Below are positions 17,579-26,484 of a stretch of DNA of 41,346 nt, in pieces (positions within the stretch are counted from its first letter, which is position 1; each line of letters opens with the position of its first letter). This stretch comes from Propionibacteriaceae bacterium. Lineage in GTDB: Bacteria; Actinomycetota; Actinomycetes; Propionibacteriales; Propionibacteriaceae. The stretch covers positions 1 to 41,346 of the forward strand of contig JAUMWV010000013.1 in NCBI GenBank assembly GCA_030529455.1, in the 5' to 3' direction. The notes under the pieces are model-generated. The model searched no databases and was not told where the DNA came from. It worked only from the letters and a program-made list of their open reading frames with translations. The translations under genes and the position numbers were made by a program.

Positions 17579-19489
17579 TCAGGAGCGCCAGGCCCGCCAC
17601 AGCGCGGCGTATTCCCCGTCGGCGCGCATGAGTTCGTCGTGGCTACCGAGTTCGGCGATGCGCCCATCGAGGACCACGGCGATGCGGTCGGCGTCGTGGG
17701 CGGTGTGGAGCCGGTGGGCGATCGCGACGACCGTGCGCCCGGTCAGGAGGGCATGCATGGAACCCTCCAGGTGGCGGGCCGTGCGCGGATCGATGAGGCT
17801 CGTCGCCTCGTCCAGCACCAGGGTGTGCGGGTCCGCGATCACCAGGCGGGCGAGCGCGATCTGCTGGGCCTGGGCCGGACTCAGGTGCAGGTTGCCCGAC
17901 CCGACCTCGGTGTCGATACCCTCGGCCAGGCCGTCCACCCAGGCCTGGGCCCCGACCGCGCGGAGGGCCGCCAGCACCTCCCGGTCTGTGGCCGCGTCCT
18001 CCCTAGCCAGCACGATGTTGTCGCGGATTGTCCCGACGAAGACGTGGTGCTCCTGGGTGACCAGCGCCACCTCGGTGCGCAGCCGCTCCAGCGGCAGACT
18101 CATCACATCGACACCGCCCACGCTGACCTCGCCGGTGCGCGGGGCGTTGATCCCGGCCAGCAGCCGCGACAGCGTGGACTTGCCCGACCCCGACGGCCCG
18201 ACGATCGCGAGCCGCTCGCCGGGCGCCAGCTCCAGGTCGATGCCGTGCAGCACGTCGCGTCCCTCCCGGTAGGCGAACCTCAGGTCGCGGCCCACCAGGC
18301 GCTCCCCGTCCGGTTCGGACGCCGAAGGGGAGCGGTCGTTCGGCACCTCGGCGATCCCGATCAGCCGCGTCGTCCCCGCGATCCCCACCTGGATGGAGTT
18401 CAGCATCTGGATCAGCCGGTCGACCGGTTCGAACAGCTGCTGGGCGTACAGCACGGCCGCCGTGACCTGGCCGAGGCTCACCCACCCGGCCGGGTAGGCG
18501 AAGAAGGCCACCGCGACGATGCCGACCTGGGGCAGGTGGAAGGCCAGGTCCATGCGGCTGAACAGCACGTTGCGCAGGCTCATGGTGTACCGCTCGGTCT
18601 CGGCGGAGTGCTCCACGTCCTGTTCCAGCCTGCCGACCCGCTGGGCGCCCAGCCGCAGCGCCTCGACCGTGCGCGCCCCCTCGATGCTCTCGGTCAGGGT
18701 CGAGTTGATCCGGGAATAGGACGCCCCCTCGGCGAGGTAGCCCGCCGGGGCGTGCCGCAGGTACCCCGGCACCGCCGTCGCCAGCCACAGGAACGCCAGG
18801 ATCACCGGGAGCGCCAGCAGCGGCGAACTGACCACCGCCGCCGCGCCGATGGTGAGGATCGCTGCCGACGAGATCACCACGGTCGGCAGCGCCCACTGCA
18901 CCGCCTCGGTCATCTGCCCGACGTCGCGGGTGACGCGGGTCACCAGGTCCCCGGTGCTGGCCGCCTCGACCCGCGACAGCGGCAGGCCGAGCACCACCGT
19001 GACGACGCGCTCCCGCGCCTCGGCGAGAATCCCCTGGCTGAACACCGTCGAGGACGCCCGGCCCACGAAACCCAGGGCCGCCTGCACCGCCAGGACGCCG
19101 AGCACCAGCCACGCCGTCCGGGAGACCACCCCGGCCGGGTCCGCGGGACCGGCCACCAGCTCGTCCACCAGGCCGCCCAGCAGCCGCGGGACGGCCACGC
19201 CCACCAGCGCGGCGGCGAGGTTTGCGGCCACCACGAGCACCGCCAGGCCGGGACGGCGGCGGATCAGCCCCGCGATGAACGCCGCGGCCCGCCGGGACGA
19301 CGCGACCGGCAGCCCCCGTTCGGGGCGCCTGGCCTCGGCCGCCACCCGCTCGGCGATCTCGCGCCGCTTCCGGTAGCGCGCCGACAGTCCCCGCCACGAA
19401 CCGTGGTAGCCGCACAGCTCCGGCGGCGGCCCACCATCCTCCGGCTGGTCCACCCAGGTCTCGGCCGATCCGGCCAGTGGCTTGCTCAT
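17579..19489 (-). CDS. ABC exporter half-transporter, catalytic Walker subunit with degenerate signature
   Basis: A 636-residue type IV ABC exporter with an N-terminal membrane domain (about residues 60-350) fused to a nucleotide-binding domain (about 385-636). Walker [10 protein letters not shown] (about 429-437), Walker B TLVLDEATS (about 553-561) and the switch histidine in IAHRLH (about 590) are all canonical. The signature is LSPAQ instead of LSGGQ. The start overlaps the stop of the partner gene by four bases (ATGA), so the two are made together. With the partner's intact LSGGQ, this subunit's Walker motifs complete one working ATP site; the opposite site is degenerate. Such heterodimers export drugs, peptides or siderophore-like compounds. 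The substrate cannot be told. Confidence 0.92.
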   Translation of the reverse strand: MSKPLAGSAETWVDQPEDGGPPPELCGYHGSWRGLSARYRKRREIAERVAAEARRPERGLPVASSRRAAAFIAGLIRRRPGLAVLVVAANLAAALVGVAVPRLLGGLVDELVAGPADPAGVVSRTAWLVLGVLAVQAALGFVGRASSTVFSQGILAEARERVVTVVLGLPLSRVEAASTGDLVTRVTRDVGQMTEAVQWALPTVVISSAAILTIGAAAVVSSPLLALPVILAFLWLATAVPGYLRHAPAGYLAEGASYSRINSTLTESIEGARTVEALRLGAQRVGRLEQDVEHSAETERYTMSLRNVLFSRMDLAFHLPQVGIVAVAFFAYPAGWVSLGQVTAAVLYAQQLFEPVDRLIQMLNSIQVGIAGTTRLIGIAEVPNDRSPSASEPDGERLVGRDLRFAYREGRDVLHGIDLELAPGERLAIVGPSGSGKSTLSRLLAGINAPRTGEVSVGGVDVMSLPLERLRTEVALVTQEHHVFVGTIRDNIVLAREDAATDREVLAALRAVGAQAWVDGLAEGIDTEVGSGNLHLSPAQAQQIALARLVIADPHTLVLDEATSLIDPRTARHLEGSMHALLTGRTVVAIAHRLHTAHDADRIAVVLDGRIAELGSHDELMRADGEYAALWRAWRS

Positions 19490-21345
19490 TCGTCGGCCGC
19501 CATTCCGCGCCGGACGACCTCCCGGTAGGCGGCGCAGGTCGCGAACAGCTCGGCGTGGCTGCCGCGGGCCGCCACCTCGCCGCCGTCCAGCAGCGCCACC
19601 CGGTCGGCGTGGCGCAGCAGCAGGGGCGAGGCCGTCATGACCACCGTGGTGCGCCCCCGCCGGGCCTCGGCGAGCCGGGACGCGATCCGCGCCTCGGTGT
19701 GGGCGTCCACCGCCGACGTCGGCTCGACCAGCACCAGGATCTCCGGGTCGGCCAGCAACGCCCGGGCGAGGATCACCCGCTGCCGCTGCCCGCCCGACAG
19801 GGACCGGCCGCGCTCACCCAGGCCGCCCTGCCAGCCCCCGGGCAATCCCTCCAACACGTCCTCGGCCGCCGCCGCGTACAGCGCCGCCTCGGCCTGGGCC
19901 CGGGTGGCGCGGCCGTGCGGGTCGATGGCCTGCTGCAGCGTCCCGTCGAACAGGCTCGCCCCGGTGTCGGACACCAGGATCCGGTCGCGCACCTCGGCCA
20001 GCGGCACCCGCGCCAGGTCGACCCCGCCCAGTTCGACGCCCCAGGCGGCCCGCGCCAGGTCGGCGTCCCGCCGGGCCGCGGCCACCCTGGCGGCCCGCCG
20101 CTGCGCACGGGCCTTCCGGGACTGGCGCCCCGCGTCCTTCTCCCCGAGGGCGCCGGGGGCCTGGGCGAGCGGCGGCAGGTAGCGTCCCAGCCGGTCCGCC
20201 AGCGCCGCCGAGGCGTCCGGGGTCGCGCACACCACCATGGTCAGCTCACCGGGTTCAGCGGTGAAACCCGTAGCCAGATCGCACAATTCTCCGCTCTCGG
20301 GCAGGCTCTCGGCCGGGGAATCGGGCCACGGCGAGGGGTCGTTGAGGACGCGGCTGGTGCGCTCGGCGGCGACCAGGGTCGCGACCAGCGACAGCCCGAG
20401 CGCGAAGAAGTCCTGTACCGGGATCGCCAGGAACACCGCGTAGCCGAAGAACGCCACCAGCTGGCCGACGCTCAGGCGTCCGGCGATCAGCTCGTTCGCG
20501 CCGAGATAGGTCAGGGCCACCAGCAGCACCCCGGTCAGGAACCCGCTCAGCGACTCCACCCCGGCGCGCCAGACCCCGGCCTTCACCGACGCCGCCCGCA
20601 GCAGCTGCGACTGGGCCGCGTAGTTGCCGCCGAAGGTGCGCTCACCCCCGATGCCGCGCAGAATCCGCAGACCGGCGACGATGTCGGTGGCCATGCCCGT
20701 CAGGCGGGACGACCGCGACCGCTCGACGGCCGTCGCCGCATGCAGCGGCTTCATCAGCGGACCCGTGAGCGCCACGATCAGCGGGGTCGCGACCAGCACC
20801 GCGACCCCCAGGACGACCGATTCGTTCAGCACGATGAGGGCGACCAGCAGGAACGCCACCAGCGCGGCGGCGGCGTTGCTGACCCTCATGCAGAACCGGC
20901 CGAAGGTGTTGGCGTCGCTGCTGGCGACGCTCAGCGCCTCCCCGGTCGGGGTGCGGCGCTGCTGCACGTGGCCGAGCTGGCTGCTAACGCGGCCGAGCAG
21001 CGTCATCGTGCGGTAACTCGCCTGAATCCACTCCAGCACCTCGACGGTGTGCGCCAGGATTCCGCCAGCCACCCCGACGAGGACCACGACCGTCAGCAGA
21101 CCTGCCCAGGCGAGCGCCGCGTCCCAGGACCCCGGCACGACACCTTCATCGATCACCCGGCCGAGCAGGTAGGGGCTGATCGCCCCCGGCACGGCCCACA
21201 GCAGGCCGATGAGGACACTCAGCCCCACGTAGGCCCGCTGCTGCCAGAGAAACCACCTCAGGAAGGCGCCAGCCGAACCCTCCGCCGGGGCTCCCACCGA
21301 GCCCGGGAGGGCGCTCACTTTCGCTGGAACCCGTAGCTGTGTCAT
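19486..21345 (-). CDS. ABC exporter half-transporter, non-catalytic Walker subunit with intact LSGGQ
   Basis: A 619-residue partner of the next gene. The membrane domain occupies about residues 25-320. In the nucleotide-binding domain the P-loop is lost: where GxxGxGKS is expected the sequence is VVCATPDASAALADRLGRY, without the lysine. A charged Arg/Ala-rich insert follows (about 390-425). The signature LSGGQRQR (about 515) is intact, but Walker B reads ILVLVEPTS with Val for the Asp, and the switch position reads MTASP with no histidine. It therefore cannot hydrolyse ATP by itself but supplies the signature motif to the partner's site. A TAGACT -10 ends ten bases before the ATG at 21345. 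Confidence 0.9.
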   Translation of the reverse strand: MTQLRVPAKVSALPGSVGAPAEGSAGAFLRWFLWQQRAYVGLSVLIGLLWAVPGAISPYLLGRVIDEGVVPGSWDAALAWAGLLTVVVLVGVAGGILAHTVEVLEWIQASYRTMTLLGRVSSQLGHVQQRRTPTGEALSVASSDANTFGRFCMRVSNAAAALVAFLLVALIVLNESVVLGVAVLVATPLIVALTGPLMKPLHAATAVERSRSSRLTGMATDIVAGLRILRGIGGERTFGGNYAAQSQLLRAASVKAGVWRAGVESLSGFLTGVLLVALTYLGANELIAGRLSVGQLVAFFGYAVFLAIPVQDFFALGLSLVATLVAAERTSRVLNDPSPWPDSPAESLPESGELCDLATGFTAEPGELTMVVCATPDASAALADRLGRYLPPLAQAPGALGEKDAGRQSRKARAQRRAARVAAARRDADLARAAWGVELGGVDLARVPLAEVRDRILVSDTGASLFDGTLQQAIDPHGRATRAQAEAALYAAAAEDVLEGLPGGWQGGLGERGRSLSGGQRQRVILARALLADPEILVLVEPTSAVDAHTEARIASRLAEARRGRTTVVMTASPLLLRHADRVALLDGGEVAARGSHAELFATCAAYREVVRRGMAADE

Positions 21346-21355
21346 GGCACCGGTC

Positions 21356-21361
21356 AGTCTA
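21356..21361 (-). promoter_or_regulatory. -10 box (TAGACT) of the heterodimeric exporter operon
   Basis: TAGACT on the minus strand ends ten bases before the ATG at 21345, giving a leader of at most a few bases. A TGAGAA seventeen bases upstream is a weak -35 candidate. Confidence 0.45.
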
Positions 21362-21498
21362 GGGATCGCCGCCGACAGTTCTCATCTGATTTTCGGCCGA
21401 ACTGACCCGCCGGTGCGGGAAGCTCGTGTCAAACAAACTCACCGGGGAGGTGGCCGGGGAGTTCTCCCCATCGCGCATCTGGGCAAGTCGCCCAATAC

Positions 21499-21510
21499 TC
21501 CTACGTAGGA
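21499..21510. promoter_or_regulatory. 12-base palindrome upstream of the WhiB-like gene
   Basis: TCCTACGTAGGA is a perfect palindrome 31 bases before the start of the WhiB-like gene. It is a plausible operator for autoregulation or for a regulator of the divergent exporter. No matching known site is claimed. Confidence 0.35.
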
Positions 21511-21541
21511 CGTTGGTTACCGACTACGAGGAACGAACATC

Positions 21542-22084
21542 ATGGCAACACCCCCGCTGGCTTGCGTCGAGTACGACAAGCTGTTCCTGCATCCGCTGCT
21601 CGAGGACACGCGCTCCGCGACGACCTCGGCCATGCGGACGCAGCAACGCATGTTGACCGAGCGGGCCAGGACCATGTGCCACGGCTGCCCGCTGCTGGAG
21701 CAGTGCCGGTTCGATGCCGTCGTCAAACACGACGTCTCAGGATTCGTCGCCGGGTGCACCGAATCGGAGCGCAACGAGATTCGCCGCATGCTGAAGATCA
21801 AGGTCACCCCCGAAGATTTCGACGTGCTGGCTGGGGCGTTCACGCCGAATCGTCAGGTCAACCACGCCGACGTGATCCGCCTGCGGGCGACCCACCCGAA
21901 CGAGACCCTGGAACAGCTGGCCAACCGGCTCGGCTGCTCGCTGTCCACCATCAAGCGGCACCTGCGCAAGGCCCGGGCGAGCAGCGTGCCCGACCGCAAA
22001 CGTCGTCCCAAACCGACCGTCGAGGACGTCACCTACGCCGCGAGCATGCTGCGCTCTGCACCGGCGCAGCGCCGCGCCGCCTAA
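21542..22084 (+). CDS. WhiB-like regulator with an added C-terminal helix-turn-helix
   Basis: A 180-residue Wbl-type protein. The four iron-sulfur ligands are C8, C46, C49 and C55 (C-x2-C-x5-C as in the family, but with 37 residues between the first two, longer than usual). The turn normally written G[VI]WGG reads GFVAG followed by an extra cysteine, C72, and the TESER helix. Beyond the usual end of Wbl proteins, residues about 110-145 look like a helix-turn-helix (TLEQLANRLGCSLSTIKRHLRKAR) followed by a basic tail. Wbl proteins bind sigma factor and often sense redox or nitric oxide. GAGGAA sits eight bases before the ATG. It is convergent with dciA and shares a terminator. Target genes are unknown. 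Confidence 0.82.
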   Translation: MATPPLACVEYDKLFLHPLLEDTRSATTSAMRTQQRMLTERARTMCHGCPLLEQCRFDAVVKHDVSGFVAGCTESERNEIRRMLKIKVTPEDFDVLAGAFTPNRQVNHADVIRLRATHPNETLEQLANRLGCSLSTIKRHLRKARASSVPDRKRRPKPTVEDVTYAASMLRSAPAQRRAA

Positions 22085-22116
22085 TCCCCCCTCAAAGGGC
22101 GGCGCACCCTGGCATC

Positions 22117-22155
22117 GGCCCGATCTGGGATCCTGCTGCGGCCCCAGATCGGGCC
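22117..22155. terminator. Bidirectional terminator between whiB-like gene and dciA
   Basis: GGCCCGATCTGGG at 22117-22129 pairs perfectly with CCCAGATCGGGCC at 22143-22155 (13 base pairs, 13-base loop). It lies between two convergent stop codons, as expected for a shared terminator. There is no clear T-run, as is common in GC-rich genomes. Confidence 0.75.
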
Positions 22156-22190
22156 GGTACCCCATACCCCCGGGTACCCGCCGTGGCGGC

Positions 22191-22826
22191 CTAGCCGTAG
22201 GTGTCGCGGGGGCCGCGCCCGTCGCGGACGACCCGCAGCCCGTGTTTCCAGCTGGGTGCCGCCGGGCCCAGCACCTCGATGCGGGTCACGGTGCCGTCGC
22301 CGAGCGCCGCGTTGAGTTTGGCCACCAGCTGCGGGGCGAGCAGCCGCAGCGAGGACGCCCACGCCGTCGAATCCGCGCGCACCGTCAGCACCGCGTCCGC
22401 GTAGGCCTCGGGCCTGGAGTGGTCTGCGTTGGCCTGCCCGACCAGGCCCGGCCAGTCGGACAGCAGCAGCTTCAGGCTGACCCCGCGGGTCCAGCCGCGC
22501 TGTTCGATCAGCTTGCCGACGGCCGCACCCAGCGGCACCGGGTCGTCGCGGCGCGACCGGGACGCCGAACCGTCCGGCCGTGGCCTGCGGGGCTTGCGCG
22601 CCCCTGGCCGGGCGGGCACACCGGTCACCGTCGCGGACTGCGCGATGCGCGAGGCCAGGTCGAGCCCGGTCGGGTCGTGCCCGTCCAGGGCGTCGTCGGC
22701 CTGCTCCCGGTCCGGCTCCGGTTCCGCGCCGGGAGGCGGCTCGTCCCAGCCTCGCCCCTCCCGCTGCCGCTCCGGCGGTACCCCGCGGCGCAGGATATCG
22801 CCCAGCGAACGCGGCTCATCACCCAT
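22191..22826 (-). CDS. dciA: DciA-type DUF721 protein (helicase-loading factor)
   Basis: A 211-residue protein with the DUF721 domain at about residues 105-200 ([38 protein letters not shown], then [30 protein letters not shown]). The N-terminal half is acidic and proline-rich and looks disordered. DUF721 proteins of the DciA group help load the replicative DnaB helicase, and in actinobacteria the gene lies directly after recF, as here. The ATG at 22826 overlaps the end of recF by eight bases, supporting translational coupling. gyrB, the usual next gene, is not present; the WhiB-like gene converges instead. Confidence 0.85.
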   Translation of the reverse strand: MGDEPRSLGDILRRGVPPERQREGRGWDEPPPGAEPEPDREQADDALDGHDPTGLDLASRIAQSATVTGVPARPGARKPRRPRPDGSASRSRRDDPVPLGAAVGKLIEQRGWTRGVSLKLLLSDWPGLVGQANADHSRPEAYADAVLTVRADSTAWASSLRLLAPQLVAKLNAALGDGTVTRIEVLGPAAPSWKHGLRVVRDGRGPRDTYG

Positions 22827-23988
22827 GGTGGCCCCCCTCCCGCTGGTCCGCCTCGGTGACCGTGCCCCCGGCGACGACGAACCGCTGACCAGCGAGGAAG
22901 TCCGGCACGTCGGCCCCCACCGCGGCGGTGACCAGCACCTGTTCCGCCGACGAGATCGCCTCGGCCAGCCGCTCGCGGCGCGTGGTGTCCAGCTCGGCGA
23001 AGACGTCGTCGAGCACCAGCACGGCCTCGATGCCATCGGCCCGCAGCAGCTGGAAACCCCCTAGCCGCAGCGCCAGCGCCAGCGACCAGGACTCCCCATG
23101 GCTGGCATACCCCTTCGCCGGGAGCGCACCGATCCCGAGCACGACCTCGTCCCGGTGCGGCCCGACCAGGCTGACCCCGCGGGCCAGCTCGTCCTTGCGC
23201 CGCTCCGCGATCGCGCCCAACAGCTGGGCGGTGAGGGCCGCCCGCACGTCGGGCTGGGCGTGGGCCTCACCCAGATCGCAGGACGCACGGTAGGACGCGC
23301 TGATCTCGTTGTTGACCGGGGCGATGGTGGCGTAGGCGGCCTGGGCGTGCGGCAGCACCTCGGCGAGGGTGTCCAGCCGGGCGTGCAGCAGCTCGGCGCC
23401 GAACCGGGCCAGCTGGTCGTCCCACACCTCCAGGGTGGTGACGGCGTCGGCCCCGGCCGAGCGCAGCGACTTGCCCGCGATGGATTTGAGGAGGGCGTTG
23501 CGCTGCCTCAGCACCCGTTCGTAGTCGGCCTTGACCCCGGCCATGCGGGGCCAGCGGGTGACGACGAGGGAGTCCAGGAATCCCCTCCGGTCGGCGGGGT
23601 CCCCGCGGACGATCGCCAGGTCCGCGGGCGAGAAGACGACGGTGCGCAGCGCCCCGATGACCTCCCTGGGACGCACCGGCGCCCGGTTCAGCCGCGCCCG
23701 GTTGGCCTTGCCCGGGGTGATCTCCATCTCGATCACGATGGTGCGTTCGTCGTCCCGGCCCGCCTGGACGCGGGCCCTGGCGACGGCCTGGGCGCAGCCC
23801 ATCCGCACCAGGGGGGCGTCCGAGGAGACCCGGTGGCTGGCCCCGGTCGAGAGGTATTCGACGGCCTCGACCAGGTTGGTCTTGCCCTGGCCGTTGGCTC
23901 CGGTGAACACGCTGACCCCCGGGCCGAGGCCGACCTCGACCTCGGCATAGGACCGGAAATCGGTCAGGTGCAGCGCGGTGACGAACAC
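22819..23988 (-). CDS. recF: DNA replication and repair protein RecF
   Basis: A 389-residue SMC-like ATPase that helps load RecA at single-strand gaps through RecOR. Walker A GANGQGKT is at residues 30-37. The family motifs [23 protein letters not shown] and LVGPHRDE follow, and near the C-terminus the signature/Walker B region reads [10 protein letters not shown] and [11 protein letters not shown]. Its length is normal. The GTG at 23988 follows GGAAGG and gives the standard MFVxxLxLxDFRSY start. A TAGGCT -10 candidate is at 24017-24022. Its usual upstream neighbour dnaN is replaced by glpK, whose terminator separates the two, so recF must have its own promoter here. Confidence 0.96.
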   Translation of the reverse strand: MFVTALHLTDFRSYAEVEVGLGPGVSVFTGANGQGKTNLVEAVEYLSTGASHRVSSDAPLVRMGCAQAVARARVQAGRDDERTIVIEMEITPGKANRARLNRAPVRPREVIGALRTVVFSPADLAIVRGDPADRRGFLDSLVVTRWPRMAGVKADYERVLRQRNALLKSIAGKSLRSAGADAVTTLEVWDDQLARFGAELLHARLDTLAEVLPHAQAAYATIAPVNNEISASYRASCDLGEAHAQPDVRAALTAQLLGAIAERRKDELARGVSLVGPHRDEVVLGIGALPAKGYASHGESWSLALALRLGGFQLLRADGIEAVLVLDDVFAELDTTRRERLAEAISSAEQVLVTAAVGADVPDFLAGQRFVVAGGTVTEADQREGGHHG

Positions 23989-24085
23989 GGCTTCCTTCCT
24001 CGGACTAGAGCTTCAGAGCCTACCGCCACGACGCCACCCCGCCCCACGGATCGCCCGGACGAGAGCCAATCGGCCCCGGACATGG

Positions 24086-24116
24086 CCGTGCCCCGGGGAC
24101 GGGCCCCGGGGCACGG
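24086..24116 (-). terminator. Terminator after glpK
   Basis: CCGTGCCCCGGGG at 24086-24098 and CCCCGGGGCACGG at 24104-24116 form a perfect 13-base-pair stem with a five-base loop, 17 bases past the glpK stop on its strand. It insulates recF from glycerol-operon transcription. Confidence 0.8.
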
Positions 24117-24133
24117 CTGGACCTGTCCTGGTC

Positions 24134-25657
24134 TCACACGGAGACGTCGTCGTCCACCCAGTCGAAGGTCTTAGTGACGGCCTTCTTCCAGTTGCGGTAC
24201 AGGCGTTCGCGTTCGGCCTGGTCCATGCTCGGCTCCCACCGCTTGTCCTCGGCCCAGTTGGCGATGACGTCGGCCTCGCCGCCCCAGAACCCGACCGCGA
24301 TGCCAGCCGCATAGGCCGCGCCCAGCGCGGTGGTCTCGGCGATCACCGGACGCACCACCGGCACGCCCACCTGGTCGGCCTGGAACTGCATGAGCGTCTC
24401 GTTGGCGGTCATGCCGCCATCGACCTTCAGCTCGGCGAGCTTGACGCCGGAGTCGGCCTCCATGGCGTCCAGCACCTCACGGGTCTGGTAGGCGGTCGCC
24501 TCCAGCACCGCGCGGGCGATGTGGCCACGGTTGACGTAGCGGGTGAGGCCCACGAGCGCGCCGCGGGCGTCCGCACGCCAGTACGGGGCGAACAGGCCGG
24601 AGAAGGCGGGGACGATGTAGGCGCCGCCGTTGTCGTCGACCGAGTTGGCGAGTTCTTCGACCTCGGGCGCCGAGTCGAACATCCGCAGGTTGTCCCGCAG
24701 CCACTGCACCAGCGAACCGGTGACCGCGATGGAGCCCTCCAGCGCGTACACCGGCTTGTTGTCACCGATCTTGTAGCACACGGTGGTGAGCAGGCCGTTC
24801 TTGGACGGGACGATCTCCTCGCCGGTGTTCATAATCATGAAGCAGCCGGTGCCGTAGGTGTTCTTGGCCATGCCGGTCTCGAAGCAGGCCTGGCCGAAGG
24901 TGGCGGCCTGCTGGTCGCCGAGGATGCCCGCGATCGGCACGCCACCGATCAGGCCCTGCTCACGGCCGTAGCCGTAGACCTCGGAGGAGGACTTGATGGT
25001 GGGCAGCATGCTCATCGGAATGGTCATGTCGGCCGCGATCTTGGCGTCCCAATCGAGGGTCTTGAGGTCCATGAGCATGGTGCGCGAGGCGTTGGTGACG
25101 TCGGTGACGTGGACGCCGCCGTCCACCCCGCCGGTCATGTTCCACAGCACCCAGGTGTCCATGTTGCCCATGAGCAGGTCACCCGCCTCGGCGCGGGCCC
25201 TGGCCCCCTCGACGTTGTCGAGAATCCACTTGACCTTGGGGCCGGAGAAGTAGGTGGCCAGGGGCAGGCCGACGACCGCCTTGTACTTGTCGGCACCCTC
25301 GTCGCCGCCGAGTTCCTCGACGATCTTCTGCGTGCGGGTGTCCTGCCAGACGATCGCGTTGTAGACCGGCTCACCGGTGGTCTTGTCCCACACCACGGTG
25401 GTCTCGCGCTGGTTGGTGATGCCGACCGCGGCGATATCGTCCTTGTTGAGGCTCGCCTTGGCCAGGGCCTGGGCGACGACCTCGCGGGTGTTGTTCCACA
25501 CCTCGACCGGGTTGTGCTCGACCCAGCCCGCCCGCGGGAAGATCTGCTCGTGTTCCATCTGCCCGACCGAAACGATCTTGCCAGAGTGGTTGAAGATGAT
25601 CGCGCGGGTGCTGGTGGTGCCCTGATCGACGGCGAGGATGAACTTCTCTTCAGTCAT
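24134..25657 (-). CDS. glpK: Glycerol kinase
   Basis: A 507-residue FGGY-family kinase that phosphorylates glycerol to glycerol 3-phosphate, trapping it in the cell. The N-terminal phosphate-binding loop reads [12 protein letters not shown] (about residues 10-21). Substrate residues are visible in [13 protein letters not shown] and WQDTRT, and the C-terminal signature [15 protein letters not shown] and [13 protein letters not shown] complete the two family patterns. Its size is typical of bacterial GlpK. The ATG at 25657 follows GAAGGAAAG. It is 71 bases after glpF on the same strand, forming a glpF-glpK operon divergent from the SorC regulator. Confidence 0.97.
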   Translation of the reverse strand: MTEEKFILAVDQGTTSTRAIIFNHSGKIVSVGQMEHEQIFPRAGWVEHNPVEVWNNTREVVAQALAKASLNKDDIAAVGITNQRETTVVWDKTTGEPVYNAIVWQDTRTQKIVEELGGDEGADKYKAVVGLPLATYFSGPKVKWILDNVEGARARAEAGDLLMGNMDTWVLWNMTGGVDGGVHVTDVTNASRTMLMDLKTLDWDAKIAADMTIPMSMLPTIKSSSEVYGYGREQGLIGGVPIAGILGDQQAATFGQACFETGMAKNTYGTGCFMIMNTGEEIVPSKNGLLTTVCYKIGDNKPVYALEGSIAVTGSLVQWLRDNLRMFDSAPEVEELANSVDDNGGAYIVPAFSGLFAPYWRADARGALVGLTRYVNRGHIARAVLEATAYQTREVLDAMEADSGVKLAELKVDGGMTANETLMQFQADQVGVPVVRPVIAETTALGAAYAAGIAVGFWGGEADVIANWAEDKRWEPSMDQAERERLYRNWKKAVTKTFDWVDDDVSV

Positions 25658-25728
25658 TGCTTTCCTTCAATTGAATGTGGTCACGTTGGGGACGCCGGGG
25701 CGTCTTGAACCGGACGAGGCCGCCCGCA

Positions 25729-26484
25729 CTACACCAGCAGGACGCCGGAGCACAGGCCGGCGAGGGCGCCGCCGAGGAGCGGACCGACGACCGGCACCCA
25801 GGAGTAGGACCAGTCGGCGTCGCGCTTGCCGGGGATCGGGAGCACGGCGTGCGCGATCCGCGGGGCGAGGTCACGGGCCGGGTTGATCGCGTAACCGGTG
25901 GGGCCGCCGAGGCTCGTGCCGATCACGACGACCAGCAGGGCGACACCGAGCGCGCCGAGCCACGGCATGCTGACCGCCTCCTGGGGGGCGTAGTGGCCAG
26001 CGCCGAGGATCACGAAGACCAGCACGAAGGTCGCGATGATCTCGGTGATGATGTTCCACACGTAGTCACGCACCTCGGGGGCGGTGCAGAAGACCGCCAG
26101 CTTCAGCGCCGGGTCGGCGTCCTCGTCGAACTGCCTCTTGTAGGAGGCGTAGGCCAGCACTGCGCCGAGGAAGCCGCCAACCATCTGGGCACCGAAGTAG
26201 AGGAACATGTTCGGCACGGTTGCGGGGACACCGGCGGCGAACTCCGCCTTACCCGCCGACAGCAGGCCGAGCGTCACCGCGGGGTTCAGGTGGGCGCCGG
26301 AGGCACCCGCGACCAGAACACCGGAGAACACGGCCAGACCCCAGCCGAGGTTGACGAACAGGAATCCAGAACCCTTGCCCTTGTTCTTGGGCAGCAGGTT
26401 GTTCGCGACGACGCCGCAGCCCAGCAGCATCAGCATGCCGGTTCCTACGACCTCTGAGATGAAGACGGTTGCTGAGAGAGACAA
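25729..26484 (-). CDS. glpF: Glycerol uptake facilitator (aquaglyceroporin)
   Basis: A 251-residue MIP-family channel. The two pore NPA motifs are at residues 67-69 (AHLNPAVT) and 201-203 (INPARDLAPR). D205 right after the second NPA and the loop between helices 3 and 4 are typical of glycerol-conducting members rather than strict water channels. Six hydrophobic helices can be traced. The start is a TTG at 26484 with only a weak AGTGAG before it; no ATG or GTG in frame is better. The immediate 5' region contains an 8-base-pair hairpin (26499-26518) that would occupy the leader, so translation or transcription may be controlled there. Confidence 0.93.
   Translation of the reverse strand: MSLSATVFISEVVGTGMLMLLGCGVVANNLLPKNKGKGSGFLFVNLGWGLAVFSGVLVAGASGAHLNPAVTLGLLSAGKAEFAAGVPATVPNMFLYFGAQMVGGFLGAVLAYASYKRQFDEDADPALKLAVFCTAPEVRDYVWNIITEIIATFVLVFVILGAGHYAPQEAVSMPWLGALGVALLVVVIGTSLGGPTGYAINPARDLAPRIAHAVLPIPGKRDADWSYSWVPVVGPLLGGALAGLCSGVLLV

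Noticed and set aside
18003-19415. A second minus-strand frame inside the ABC gene at 17579-19489
   Set aside because: It is a +1 shadow of the gene with Gly/Arg/Ala-rich translation.
17537-21336. Long plus-strand frames opposite both ABC exporter genes
   Set aside because: Same reason: they mirror well-supported ABC genes and have low-complexity HRPQ-type composition.
23978-25708. A long plus-strand frame opposite glpK
   Set aside because: It is rich in valine, glycine and histidine, as expected from the reverse of a GC-rich gene, and glpK itself is certain.
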